This document shows, piece by piece, positions 11,545 to 23,604 of a stretch of 64,000 nucleotides of DNA. Numbering within the stretch: position 1 is the stretch's first letter; the number at the start of each line of letters is the position of its first letter. Origin of the DNA: Ancylostoma caninum (taxonomy: Eukaryota > Nematoda > Chromadorea > Rhabditida > Ancylostomatidae); NCBI GenBank assembly GCA_037903475.1, contig JBAJFG010000404.1, forward strand, positions 124,001-188,000. Direction: 5' to 3'. The translations under genes and the position numbers were made by a program. The notes under the pieces were generated by a model. That model was not told the origin of the DNA. It saw only the letters and a list, made by a program, of their open reading frames with translations, and searched no databases.

Positions 11545-14500
11545 ATGTCGCAACAAACCGTTCTTGCAAGTGAATGGGAGATTGAGGTCATGTCTCAGGG
11601 CCTCTCATCGTACTTAGTGCTATTCGTCATGGGTCTGTTGTGTTCTGTTGTTAGCCTACCACTTCTGTATACACTCTTCAGATCTCCTCGTCTTCGCGCG
11701 GATTCAAAGGTAACTCTGAATTATTTTCAGCTGTCTTTTCCATATTTATCAACTACCGAAGCCATACTATTTAGCTTATAACGTGCTTAGCCGTCGGAGA
11801 CATGATTAATTGCCTTGCATTATGTGTCAGGGGCTACTCTCGCTACGAATTATACACTCAAGGCATGAAAACTGGGATGGTACCGCTGGAAACTTCCCAG
11901 ACGTGTGCTGGCAAGGCCTATATGTGGTTACGGTACGTGAGAAAGCACCATTTCAATTAGACTCAGTGAGAAATGTGCGCATTTCCTTCGGATTACCATA
12001 ACGTCAGCTGATCATCCACAAACTCATCGTGTTATATCCGTGAATGAACCCGTTCTCTCACTACATACACTCAGAATGGAATTACAGAATCATAGGAAAC
12101 GTCTGGCCACCCACGGTACAGCTGGTGATGGGTATCGAAAGAACGCTGGCTTGTTGGACACCAGTGTTTTTCGTCAATCATATTCGTAAAAGGTAGCTGT
12201 TCATTCACTATTCAAAAAAAGAAATAGCCTCCATGCATGTTCAAAGCGACAAGTAGAAATACAACTAGAAATAAATTACATCAACATATCATACTGGAAA
12301 GTTAGTTAAAATTCAAGTCAACAATTTGAGGAGATAAAAATGAGTATGAGAAGTTCCAAAAGAGTTCAATTTCCCCAGGACCCAGATGCATCAACGAAGA
12401 GATGAGTAAACTCGTTCTCTTTGGAATTAGTGCCCACATGTAGCAGCTGGGTGTTTACAACATCGCATAATATGGGTAAGCATGTCCATGTGCGCTAGTT
12501 AAGAGGTAAATTTTGGTTCGCCAACACGTTTACCATGGGTAATCCAATCAATGGATCTAGACCCAGGTTTTCATGTACTCCTCTGGAGTTCCCTCAAGTG
12601 CTGCTAGTTTACTAGTTACCGTCGAGTTATTGTTGAGCATCTCAAAATCAGACAGGAAACTTCACCTCAAACTTCACCCCATGGACTGAGAGCAAGCTTT
12701 TGATGAGTGCCAAAAATCGTAAATTTTGAGATTAACTTCGAATCATCACGGTAAACTCGATGATGAAGACGACCTCCACGATTCCTCATGTGGTGACATC
12801 ATGTTTGCAACATGTCATGAGATTGGCTCGAAAAGGGGCGGGCCAGGTTCGCGCTGAACCACATGGTATAACACGCGAGTGGAAGTGTTGATAGCTTGTC
12901 ACGTTGTTTTGCGCTTATCATGGTGTCGCAGAATCATGAACTTTGCGACAACCTAACAACCAAAGACTAACGCACGGGAAAATAGGTGTATGAATCGTGA
13001 GATGCAGAGTGTCAGAAAGCTAACACCCTTGTGCACGACCGAGCTCGTAGTGGTTCGTGAACTATTCGTTTGGGAAGAGTTGGTGGAAACCCAGCATATG
13101 TTGCTACCCAGCATGTGTTGTACGGGCAAAAACAACGCTCCAACATGCTTCGTATAGGGGTATCAAAAAATTTCCGTCCCGGACCTGTTCCATCCCTTTC
13201 TTCTTGATAATGTATGTGCGGTCGTGTAGCTTGGAGTCTTTGAAGCCATCGTAGCAAGTTCCGTATTCTCAAGCTGATTCGCTCAGAAATAATGACCCTT
13301 TATTCTAACCCAATTATGGTGGGTTTCACATACCTCTCGACAGAACACCCGTCCACAGATCAAGAGTTGCGCTTACTGCCACACTATAACGCGGATTCGA
13401 ATCATCGAATCACATATCCTATAGTCCGGATCTAGCACCTAGCAACTATCATCTGCCTGGGAATTTGGAACAGCATCTTCAAGCAATGAGATTCAGGTCG
13501 AAAATCAGCTGAAGTCGCCTGTTGGAAGATACAATGCTTCATGTGGAAAAAAAGGGCTCTTTGTAAGATTCAAAAAATTGGAATTGAGTTAAGAAGAGTG
13601 GGTTAATTTTTGAGGGACCTATATTTTGCTTCAACAAAATTTGTTATCAGTGGGATTTGATCGCGCTGCGGTACGCGTGGTAGCTGCCCGCACTATCACC
13701 ACGCTATCACTCACACATGTTGATGCATATAAAAAGAGTCAAAAGAGCATCCCCATTTCTGAGAAGTCTGAATGACCTGAAGACCGTGGCATCTACTCTG
13801 ACCAAAACTTGCTGAGTTTTCGCTACAAAGGAATTTCATTCTGCCTTATTTACGAGATCAACACTCTAGTTCGGCATGAAATCGTCATTCGTAAGGAATT
13901 TCGTGGTCTCATGATCTCGCAATTCGTTTCAGTTGACCGAGAAGCCGGCACTCCCGTAACCAGTGGCGAGCCGCCCATAGTTTCAGCCATACTCTGTCAA
14001 CACAGACGAAATCTTCTTCATCTGGCTCCCTTCGATATAGTTGCGCATGTATGACGTCTACACCCAACTGCTGCCCATGGGTGTGAGATTATCCATCTTT
14101 CCAGTGTAGCTGGAAAAATGGATAATCTCACACCACGGTTGTGAGAGCTAATATTCATGGAAAATTCTTCAGATCGCTGCATGCCTGCATACTTAGCGTC
14201 TTTATCGTCTTACTCTTCTGCCTAATCGGTGTGATCGTCGCTTTCACATCCAATGAGGACGACTATGTGAAGTTTGACTGTGGTAGGTTTCCAACGGCGA
14301 TTTTGTCTCCGAGTACGCAATCATTCGTGGAAAATTTTCCAGGTCGCAAAGCGACATTTTCACATGCGTATGGTCAAGTGCTCTATTGTTTCGAAATAAG
14401 TGGTTATGTTGTCGGCTTGGTGTTGAACGCCGTCGCATACTTTCGTTGTCGGTTAATACTCTGCAACGAGTGAGTTCAGAACATTATAGTAGCATATAAA

Positions 14501-16287
14501 GTAAATCAGTGTATTTTACTACACGGTATCATGATATGTCGTGATTTACTTATCGTTGGTAGCATTGCGTTGAATCTCTTATGAGTGGAAGACTGCTTAT
14601 TCCCGCGAAAGCTGACGCAAGTGGGTTCGGAGAGCTGGACGCCCTTCCTTCAGGGTCAAAAAATTCCTCAGATTCCTCAGAAATGCTTTATGAAACAACT
14701 AAAAACTTTGTATCTTATTCTCTGATATCCATTTCAAAAAAATCTATTTCAAAATTAACTTTCTTATAACTTTGCTTTCGTAATTTCGGAGGTCCTAGGT
14801 CCCCAAATTGGTGGACGCCTCATTTTTCCTTCCCATTCTCCCCACTCTCTCTTATCCCTCCAGTGGTAGGGAAACCTAGTTGGAACAGTATATGCAGTTC
14901 AATCATGCTTGATTTGTACTATTTACTTTTCGATATCTAACATTTGTACTTCAGTGCTGCTCAAGAGCAATTAAAACGAATTCGTTACTATCTTGCCATA
15001 GCTACAATATCTACTCTGTTGGTGGCGATACCAAACGCTAAGCAACTACTTCTTGACCATCTCAAGGAGGTTCGCTTCTCATTTCTATAAATTTTTTGTT
15101 CTCATTCTTGATCCGCCTTTGGAGCAGTGGATGCGCTTGAGCGAATCTTCTTGTATTATAGTAAGTTTGTTCTGTATTTCACCAGTTTTATTTAGATAAC
15201 GTTTCACCAGGATCTGCTTTAGTTTGGTAATCTTGCGAGCAAAAGTCTTTCCAAGACTATGAAGAATTCTAAGTCCCTCTTGAAATCATTACTCTGATAA
15301 CGGTGCAGCACGAACGCAGCCCGAATGGCGCAATGGTTCGAGTAGAAACCCTACCAGCAACGGTTCCCAGTTACTGTCATCCTTTCCTCAATTGCTGCTA
15401 TCCTTGTGCAATTGTTGCGGAAGGGAAGAAAACTTGAGTCATCGAAGGGATGATGGCAGCAATGGCTGCTGTACCACCTACCGTGATGGAGAGCTCGTTT
15501 GACGAGTCTTTTGGCTAACAAGCCGAGGACACCGGTGACACTAAACTAGCTTTCAAGGAAGAACATACCGCTGCTACGAGTTCGCATCGAACAAATGAGT
15601 GAACTAAATTTCTGTTACAGCATGCCATCGCATTCTCGCGCTTGCTGTCACTTACTTGTTAATGCACTCATGGTGTGCAAGCCATGGTTATGGTAGTGAA
15701 AACAATAACAAACTCAGCATGGAGAGGTCACAGGGAAGTGAAAGTGAAGGCACAGGAGCGGAAGGGGCATCGGATTTGTTCCAAACGGAATGGAAAACGT
15801 GGAAATAGTAAACCGCCCTTGAAATAGAAAGGAAGGAATTCCTTCGTTAGAGTTTACGTTAGCAGCTATCAACTTCTAATTGAGCGACGTGGTTTACGAG
15901 CTCACGTATGACTAATTACTTAATAGGTTGGCGATGAACCCGCTAAGCTTTCACTGCTTGAACGAACGGTCTTCAGGATAAGGAGCTCAGCAAGGACCCT
16001 AACTATGTACTTCAACTTCATTAAATCTCTAGAACGGAAAATAAACTCAGAGAAACGGCTTAGACTTACCGAGAGGTCAGCGTGATCAATTCTCCTGAAC
16101 TCTATTTCACAGGTATTCTTTATAGGCTGGTTTGGACGAATGGTTGTCGCAGTCATTCAACTGGTTAAGCCTAATCGCCTCGTCTCTCAATGTTTTTGTT
16201 TATCTCATTCTCAACCGAGAATTCCGTTGCGAGTTCTGCAATGTATTCTGTGAGTTCCTTGCAGATGTTTACGCGCCAAAATGTTAA
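11545..16287 (+). CDS. Intact nematode serpentine chemoreceptor (7TM GPCR), 313 residues
   Basis: Seven exons join in phase with GT-AG introns: 11545-11709, 11775-11932, 12088-12192, 14173-14282, 14343-14469, 14955-15069 and 16126-16287 (TAA). The product has TM1 (YLVLFVMGLLCSVVSLPLLY), TM2 (LITCLAVGDMINCLALC), TM3 with MGIER at the DRY position after an IIGNVWPP lead, TM4 (ACILSV to VIVAF), an extracellular loop ending in KFDCG, TM5 (VVGLVLNAVAYF), TM6 (AIATISTLLVAIP) and TM7 (SLNVFVYLILNREFR). The start is the first ATG that gives a short extracellular N-terminus before TM1. Intron 3 is long and holds mariner-like relics. Intron 6 holds half of a miniature element. Expected role: chemosensation, G-protein coupled. 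The family is Srsx/Srx-like, not fixed. The C-terminus ends early compared with the copy-2 frame because four bases differ just before the stop. Confidence 0.87.
12740..13700. mobile_element. Degenerate Tc1/mariner-type transposase relics in intron 3, copy 1
   Basis: Around 13420-13500 the plus strand encodes the mariner-like SPDLAPSNYHL block broken by frameshifts. A minus-strand stretch at about 12780-12640 resembles the GVVF-IEF-x-TI region. The two are in opposite orientation, so this is more than one relic or a rearranged one. Neither has a usable frame. The same remains, slightly better preserved, occur in copy 2. Confidence 0.55.
14081..14133. repeat. Near-perfect 24-bp hairpin, copy 1 only
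   Basis: The left arm 14081-14104 and right arm 14110-14133 are reverse complements with one mismatch around a TGTAG loop. Copy 2 has only the left arm (34138-34160) followed by unrelated sequence. It lies about 40 bp before receptor exon 4. Confidence 0.9.
15292..15465. mobile_element. Left half of a TIR miniature element (GTGCAGCACGAACGCAGC family)
   Basis: The start CTCTGATAACGGTGCAGCAC and following AACGCAGC match the terminal repeats of elements at 35490-35911 and 38003-38255. The right half is missing here. Copy 2 carries the full element at the same intron position, so copy 1 lost it by deletion. Confidence 0.75.
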
Positions 16288-17929
16288 TTAAGCTCAGAGA
16301 TATCTCTCAATCATAGCAAAAACATGAAAACATCTCGGCGACTGAACGCCTTACTAACGACTCAACGACTAATGGGACGATTCACGTACGTCATGACTTC
16401 AACAGTAAAGAGATGTTTATGGTTTTAGCAACGAGGAGAATCACAAAAGTCAGCATCATTCCCGTCCAGCTGAATTCGGCCGGAACACAGCCGTCGCAAA
16501 CGAAGGAGATTAAGACAGTCATTATCATTACTTCTCAATATTGAGCTCGGTACAACTTCATTTTTGTTCAGCAGAAGAATCTTTATCGTTAGTCAAATTA
16601 TACGGGTGATATAATACGTCGTTAAATTATGTGAATTCCGACTATTTCACCTAGATTGCATGAATTTCTGAATGGATTGTGTAAATACCACATTTAATAA
16701 AGATGGACATCGGTAATAATTACGATTGTGTAAGGAAATCAAAACGCTTAGGTAAATAGCGGCCAGTGTTGCGGCACGGCAGCGTTGGCCAGAGAGTAAG
16801 TGAGCATGGTCAAGCTTGTTGTTCGGCAGAAAATAAAAGCATTCTCGGTCGAGGAGTGCAGTAGACATCCAGAGAGTCACGCCACGCCGTAGCACTGGTC
16901 CCCATCGAGGGTGTGCGGAATTTTCCGTTAGCCGTTTTACCTTCACCGTACTTTGAGCATTTTCATCTTTTTCGCTCTCCAGATTTTGGCCCGAAAATCG
17001 TAGAAATATGGGAGAATAATGTTAAGAGCCTAAACCTTCCAAATACCTGGGAAATCTTGCAACAAAGAGCATTTTTTTGTTTGAAAAAATTGCCTAGGGA
17101 GAGACTGCCTTTTGACTTTCGCTACTTTTTTATACATTGAGAGGTTGTTTATATTTCAGAGGGATAATAATGCCTGATTCCAATAAGAAACCAGTAATGA
17201 CTTCAGGAATTATTGAATTGGAAGACAAACACATTCGAAGACAGTTTTTGGCCCAGGACCGCTCTTCAACGCTTCTGAAGCGATCCTCAGTAAGAATGCC
17301 ACCTCGTCTCACCTGACGTGCACGAATGAGATAGTAGAACCGACCCGACCATTTTCTCTAGTGACAAGATTTTTTATAGTCAGAATGTACTAGCTGGGCT
17401 AGGGTTCACAAAAGCATAACCAGGCGTGACCAAGCTGGCGAACCAACTTTCGGGTCTTGCGTCTCTCAGCACTACTCAATAAATCGTATACGATAACCAA
17501 TCACGCTAACCTTCATTGGTTCTGTGTTTATGTTTCAAGAATCCCAGTACAGATGGTGGAAAAGCTATTGTCAACGTAGACCATGCCGCTCCTCAGCTTA
17601 GCCTAATTACAGTGATGGTCAATTGTTATTGCACTGTTGAAAAGGAGGCTGCGCCGCGCCACTTACGGGGCACGGCAGAATTGCTGGACGCTATTGTTGT
17701 CGAAAGTTCTTTGAGCTGCCTCCTCTGTTACGATTTCCGCTGTCAATTTGTTTATGTGCGGTCTCCCTCACGTATACTTACATTGTTGTGTACGAAACCG
17801 GCAATCCCGGCACCGTCCGATAAATATATCGCTCAGTTGGTGCCGCGCTGGCTGGGCGGCGCGGCGCGGCCCCATTTTCTGCTTTGCAGCGAAAAAATAG
17901 GTACACGAATAAAAAATAAAATTTTGCTT
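16288..17929. other. Region downstream of the receptor, no gene seen
   Basis: 16288-16712 matches copy 2 at 36804-37203. 16713-17510 has no counterpart in copy 2, and 17510-17999 matches 39250-39660 again. The open frames (for example 17516-17938 and 16946-16647) lack splice partners, and the first is antisense to the Srt-like remnant. Confidence 0.5.
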
Positions 17930-18000
17930 CGGTCGTAGTGCCACGCAAAGTAGATCCTGTCGAATACCAGAGCCGAGAATGGTGTAAGGTTCCATAGTAA
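17930..18000 (-). pseudogene. Truncated Srt-like receptor exon cut by an RTE element
   Basis: The minus strand encodes LLWNLTPFSALVFDRIYFAW, matching exon 39698-39587 of the copy-2 Srt-like gene. The 5' part of the exon is lost exactly where the RTE tail begins. The splice donor is changed: copy 2 has CGAA|GTAAA, copy 1 has CGAA|GCAAA. The upstream exons are absent. Clearly a dead fragment. Confidence 0.8.
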
Positions 18001-20662
18001 AATTTCTTCTTCTTCTTCTTTAGCGTTTGTCCCATTCGTTGGCGGGGTCCGCTTTTCTGATCTTCTGACGCCATTTAGCTCTATCGTGAGCCTGGTCTGA
18101 GTGGGCGCCCACATGCTTCAGATCCGCATGCTGTGTGTCCAGCCACCGTTGCTTCGGCTCTATTTTGCTCGTTTTCCTGGTACTTCGAGATCAAGGCCTA
18201 CTTTGCAGACGGTGTCTTTGTCGGCGCGCAGTACGTGGCCGTACCATCTAAGGCGGGTTTCGCGGAGCTTGTCAGCAATCGTGGCGATGTCGAACCGCTC
18301 TTGGATCTTTTCATTGTGTATGCGGTCCACACGCTTGATACCAGCCATCCATCGTAACATCTTCATCTCCATCACACCCAGGCGGCGTTCCACTTACTTG
18401 GTGGCCGGCCAGCATTCTGCACCATACAGTCCGACGGGTCTAACAACTGCTCAATACACCTTCGACTTGAAGCAATCCGGGGTCTTCTTATCGCACAGTA
18501 CTCCCGTCATTGAGCGCCACTTCAGCCATGCAGCGTTGATGTGACTGACGACTTCATGGGCTAGGTTGCCATTGGCTGAGAGTGTTGAGCCGAGATAATT
18601 GAACTAGTCGGTTTTCGGAAGGTCATTGCCATCAACCTGAATGGTGGCGGGCTCATTCACTTTGGTCGTCATATACTTAGTCTTCTTGACATAGAGCCGA
18701 AGACCGAACCGCGCTAGACGTTTGCTCCAAGCCTGTGTCTGTCGTTCAAGGTCCTTCTTTTGTTCAGATGCGAGCATGACCTCATCTGCGTACAGCAGAA
18801 TCCATGGCATCGGTCTCTGGAGGTCTCTCGTCCATGACGACGATGAAGAGAAGCGGTGAGAGGGCTAATCCTTGGTGTACACTTACGGAGATGGGAAATT
18901 CCGCTGACGTGCCCGCAGCCGCGCCTGCACTCGACTCCTCGGGTCCGCGTAGAGAATCCTAATCGTAACTCGATGAGCTCCTCTGGAATGCCGTGTCACC
19001 ACAACACGTGTGGCACGCGATCGAAGGCTTTCTCCAGATAGAGGAATGCTAGATGCACCGGCTTCTTTCGATGTTTCTCGATCATCAATCGAGCCGCATG
19101 AATTGCATCCGTAGTTCCGCAGTTGGCTACGAACCCACACTGGTTCGCGGTAACTCGGATGATGTCGCGTATTCGGCGGTCGATAATGCGTTCGAATATC
19201 TTCATACTGTGAGACAGTAGACGTATTGGCCGATAGTTTGAGCAATCCGCAATGTTGCCTTTCCTCTTCCAGATCGGGATTGTGGTACTCTTCTGCCAAT
19301 CCACAGGGGTCTTCTTCTCTGCGATGATCTGTTTGAAGAACCACGTCAGCCATTCAGCTGAGTTCCAGTGTCTCAATAGTAGTTCCGCCGCTACGTCATC
19401 AGGACCTGTCGCTTTTTCTGGTTTCATCCACTTTAGCGCAGCCATGGTTTCATCCAAGATGATCGGCTGAATAGGACCGTAAGTTGGCGATAATTATGGA
19501 ATGGGTGGATGGCTGAATTCTTCTGTGGAAATCTTCTCGAAGTAGTCACACCACCGCTTTGTTGCCTTCCTGCGGTCTGATATGAGATGACAGTGTTTGT
19601 CTTAACTCCGTAGAACTTTTCGACGTCTTCGGCCTGCTGCTGGCGAGATCTCGTCAGTCGGTAGATGAGGCGTTCCCCTCCATCTTTCTCATCTGGCTTC
19701 TTGCTAACATTGTCGTAGGGCTCAGCCTTCGTGGCAGCCACAGCTTTCTTTGCTGATTTCTTCGCCTCTAGATACTTCTGCCAATTGTCATCCGTCTTGT
19801 TACCGAGGAATACGTGGTAGAGACGTTTCTTTTCGCGCACTTTCACTTTCACTTCATCCGTCCATAGCCACGCCTGTCTGTCAATTCTCCGGCAACCTGG
19901 TTTAGTCGTGCCAAGCTCTGAACGTGCCACTTCTACAATGGCTCGGGTTGCGTTCCTCCAAGTCTCGTCGACGGTTGTGATTTGTGGCAACTTGATGGTG
20001 GAAGTTGCTGTGACTTCCTTCTCTTTCAACCGCCACAACTTGATTCGTGCCGGACCGCACCGTTCGTCAGGCATCCTCCTTGGCGGCATGATTTTCATGC
20101 TGCAGATAAGCGGACGATGTTGCGTGGCCACGGTCTCGTAGGGTGCAACCTTCGAATCGGTAATTAGCTTTTGATCACGATGTCGTACGAGAACAAAGTC
20201 GATCTGGGTCTTTACGTTGCCACTGTAGAAGGAGACGAGGTGAGAAGGATGCTCTCATAACTTTGTATCCATCATGATTAGGCTGTGAGCGTCAGCATAT
20301 TCCAGGATGCGCTCACCATCTTCATTCCGTATCCCGTAGCCAAAGCCTCCATGGCATCTGTAACCGTCCTTTGCCACTCCTACGTGGCCATTTAGATCTC
20401 CTGCTCGACGACTGTGTCTTCCTGTGGTACTTCCGCGGTTTTCTCGTCAAGTAGTATCTGGAATTCTTCTTTGACCTGGTCACAACAACCTGGCTGTGGC
20501 GCGTACGCCGAAAATAAGTGAAGGCGTTGATTTGCGGTGGTGATGACCACCTTCATAAGGCGATCATCGAAACGCTGCATCTCGGCTATCGAGTCACGGA
20601 AGGTTTTGAGAGACGACTATGCCCACACCGTTCCTGGTCCTCGGACTGCCGTTTATTGAAGT
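18000..20662 (-). mobile_element. RTE-type non-LTR retrotransposon, 5'-truncated and frameshifted
   Basis: Reading the minus strand from 20662 down, the order is: part of an apurinic-type endonuclease (NGVGIVV; LHLFSAYAPQPGC; later GDLNGHVG and DFVLVRHRD), a linker, reverse transcriptase (PEKATGPDDVAAELL; YRPIRLLSHSMKIFERII; FLYLEKAFDRVPH; LYADEVMLAS, where YADD has become YADE), a thumb region and the RTE-typical C-terminus (MKMLRWMAGIKRVDRI; RLRWYGHVLR). Stops and frameshifts break it into several frames. The 3' end is a run of GAA units on the element's sense strand at 18004-18020, as in RTE tails. The endonuclease lacks its N-terminus, so the copy is 5'-truncated. It sits at the right edge of duplication copy 1. 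Confidence 0.9.
18004..18020 (-). repeat. (GAA)n tail of the RTE element
   Basis: TTCTTCTTCTTCTTC on the plus strand directly next to the RTE 3' end. Short tandem tails instead of poly(A) are usual for RTE elements. The adjacent host sequence CCATAGTA is shared with copy 2, so it marks the insertion edge. Confidence 0.8.
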
Positions 20663-21139
20663 GAGGGGCCATCATGCTCCAGATCTCATAAGAAGAACAC
20701 GAGCTGAAATCAACAATTTGTTTATTGAGAAAATCCCATTAGTTCGAATATCGAGTTCGAAGTCAACTTCGAGTTCGAGGTCAACTTCTGTGAGTTTTAC
20801 ATAGCTTTTTTTCTGAGTGACAATACGAAACGTTCTATCAGGAGAAATCTCGAAAGCCGCTGATTTCCTTGGCCAGCCTTCTCATAATTGTCTCTTTTTT
20901 ATGATTACTTCAGAAGAATCGCCCTACCACCGCAAATATCTCTTTCAGTGGGTGTGATCTCAGGGTCATCCTCCTTGGTGGTGTATAATGGTTTAGAGAT
21001 TGGAGGGTTGAGAATTGCTTAGTGAAATCTTCAAAAAATAGAACCACAATTCTGTTGTACAAATGTGCAATAATAAGAAAGCGCACAGCAGCAACTACGG
21101 AATGAGGTGTAATGGCCGGGTGTTAGAAGTAGATATGCC

Positions 21140-22140
21140 GGAGATTATGCGAACAAAACTGGTTTGATGCATTGTAGTCTGGCGTTTTTCTCCTGCTCAT
21201 TTTACGCCTGTTGGAATCAGTCATTCCGTGCTGTTAACGTTTCTTTTTCATGGAACTGCTGCTGTTCACTTGGCAAAATGTTGCGAATTTTCCAGAATGT
21301 GCACTATAGAAGTTGCAAAATTAGACGCAGCTAATTGATCATCACGCATGATGAAACGTGTAACATTCACGGTGCATCTGAAACAAAAGGGACAACACGG
21401 ATCGGCCATAGAGTCTTCAAGACCGGAAAGCTCTCGTACTTCAGAGTTACGTAGCATGGCATTTATGTGAAGGTGATATTTAGAAAAACTGATATTTAGA
21501 AACAATGAAATGTTATGGATTCGGATTGGATTATGGATTAGTTCGTCCTATTGTGATATTTCACAATATCACAACAGAAATAATATATATGTACTGAAAG
21601 AGGTGGGATCGCGTACTTGATCATAAAAAATTGCGTAGAAACTAAATTGTAGGTGGGTTTGTGAGATAAGATCCTGACCAACAACTTTGTCTCGTCTGCG
21701 AGATGATGGTGCAAAACCGTGGCTGGCAATGAGGAGAGATTGCGGCGAAACTGTTTTTTTTTAAGAAAATATGATTCAAATTTGCAGTTTCTGTGCTTTC
21801 TTATCCGACTTTTTTGCCGCTCTTCGGCTACTTTCGGTAAAAAAAAACAGTTCGCGTAGATAGCAGATAAATATCAATAGCTGGCATTAAATTTATTTGG
21901 ATGACAATTTTTAAAAAAATTAGTTCCCAACTATGTACATATCTTCAAGGTGGATACATATTCGATGTCTTGGTCATGAAAAAAGTCTCATCTTGTGCTA
22001 CAGCCCTGTTCTGTATGGTTATATGGTAGACAAATGGTGGGTACTGTACCTTGCAGAAGTTCATGAAATTTTGAGCAGGTACTGGAAGTCGAAGCAGACA
22101 GAATATTGTTTTGTATATATTATTCTACCGTATGCCAATT
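21140..22140. repeat. Dispersed repeat family A (matches 46855-47400)
   Basis: Shared anchors: GCATTGTAGTCTGGCG, CATGGAACT...TGTTCACTTGGC, GCAAAATTAGACGCAGCTAA, and TATATATTATTCTACCGTA near the right end. This copy has extra internal DNA (about 21740-22060). It keeps only one arm of the fold-back seen at 46.5-46.9 kb. Confidence 0.7.
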
Positions 22141-22784
22141 ACCGTAGGAGCCTTCAGTGCATGAGTTTAATTGGGTTGATTCATATGCTCTGTCTCTACT
22201 AGCACGCTTTGCTCCGGATTTGAATAATTTTGAGAAGATATAATTTCAACAAGTGATGTATTAATCATCTAGGTAATCGACCCTGCGCTATCCGACCGGC
22301 AACTCAACGATCCTTTAGCTTTCCAAAGAGCCTCGCTTCCACCGTGAAACCATCATCATCACTGCTTAGATATGTTTACATTTAGTGAAAAATTCTTTAG
22401 GCATACTGTCTTCTAGTGACACATCCAGTAGGTAATCTGATAGGGCTACACTTAAGGAGTAATGTGGATGGGACATGACTTTTCAGCAGGACTTCTTCGA
22501 GAACACCCTCGTGAAATTCTCAGCATAGGGTTGGACATCGTCCTGAGTGAAGAAGATGTTGGTCTTCAAGTGCAATTCCTGATCACGTTTCTGAGTAGGA
22601 GTGACTTGTTTGTATAAATTGAGGCCATTACTGTACTTTCTCTTTTGGTAGCCTCCAGTGCTCACCCAAGAGAGCCGCGCCGCGATCCTGACTCTTGACT
22701 GCGTCCGTTTGGAGTTCTCTGTACATGAATTGTGACTTAGGAGCTGACAATTGCTTTCCGAGATAAGTTGTTAAAACAATCAGC

Positions 22785-23420
22785 TTTAGTCCTCCACTTA
22801 ATAAATTATTCACTTTTCACTTCAATGAAGACAATTTCAAGCACAAACAAAAACATAGCCACTATGGAAACGTTAGCAGCAATTTCAGAATGAAATATTT
22901 CAGAATGAGGAACTTGGGTAAAAACTGTAGCACACCAAAGCCCATTCGATAAGTATATTAACGTTCGGGGAGGGGGGTAGGGGGGGGGGAGAATGCAGTG
23001 CTAGAAAATTCCGCCCCAAATGGTTGTTCAGAAATGGTAAAAAGCGTTTTCGATTCACAGAACGTATGACAAATGGGCGCGACACTGGTCCAGTGTTCTC
23101 GCCGTCTATGTATTCTTCACGTTTGTAGCTCCTCTCATTGTGTTAGAGAAGCTGCGTTCATGATGAGAACTGTGGTAATTTCGCTCTAGCTCTGTTCCAG
23201 TTTGCGTTCGGAGAGTGAATGAGAAACCTGTCTAAGCAGCCGTGGGCATAATAAGGGAAAAGGGTCGGTGTCACTGTTGCACGATTGGTGCACCACTTCC
23301 CGCGCATTATTGTCGAGTCATCCGCAATTTGCGTATAAATCCAATGCACGCTAACAAATTTCAGCGCCAACTGTGGACGAGTTGAAAGGCTGGACTAGGC
23401 GGATGACTGAACCAATCACA
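22785..23420. repeat. Dispersed repeat family B with a G-run (matches 51240-51850)
   Basis: The match starts at CTCCACTTAATA and covers AAGACAATTTCAAGCAC, a poly-G tract (22969-22991), the GTGTTCTCGCCGTCTATG block and GCACGATTGGTGCACC. The G-run differs in length between the copies, as expected for unstable homopolymers. Confidence 0.8.
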
Positions 23421-23460
23421 GAACAGTAGCATCATGACTTATAATAACGGGTTTATTCAC

Positions 23461-23523
23461 TGCGTGTATGTGTATGTGTATGTATGTGTGTATGTATGGT
23501 ATGTATGTGTGTATGTGTGTACG
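23461..23523. repeat. (TGTA/TG)n microsatellite
   Basis: Interrupted TGTATG and TGTG units over about 60 bp. It reads as a tyrosine/histidine-rich or CVCM repeat in spurious frames. Confidence 0.9.
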
Positions 23524-23604
23524 AAATTCGTTTGTCATCCTGTTCTGAAGAGAGAGTAGGGCGGTTATCCTATTCCACTCATACCTCGAGGTTGCTAGCA
23601 GACT

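Larger units (their letters stand above)
5730..17999. repeat. Segmental duplication, copy 1
   Basis: Long stretches match 24635-39660 in the same orientation. Anchor pairs: 5738 with 24643, 8424 with 27606, 9099 with 30143, 11009 with 30777, 11545 with 31313, 16126 with 36609, and 17575 with 39255. The offset changes between anchors because each copy carries private insertions or deletions. The right edge of copy 1 is the RTE insertion at about 18000, after which the match to copy 2 is lost. The copy carries the intact receptor gene at 11545-16287 and a stub of an Srt-like exon. Confidence 0.9.

Noticed and set aside
11284..11556. Short frames on both strands upstream of the receptor, present in both duplication copies
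   Set aside because: Their conservation is explained by the recent duplication. They overlap one another and have no recognisable product.
18101..18544. Plus-strand open frame of 147 codons
   Set aside because: It is antisense to the C-terminal part of the RTE reverse transcriptase, which has clear family motifs on the minus strand.
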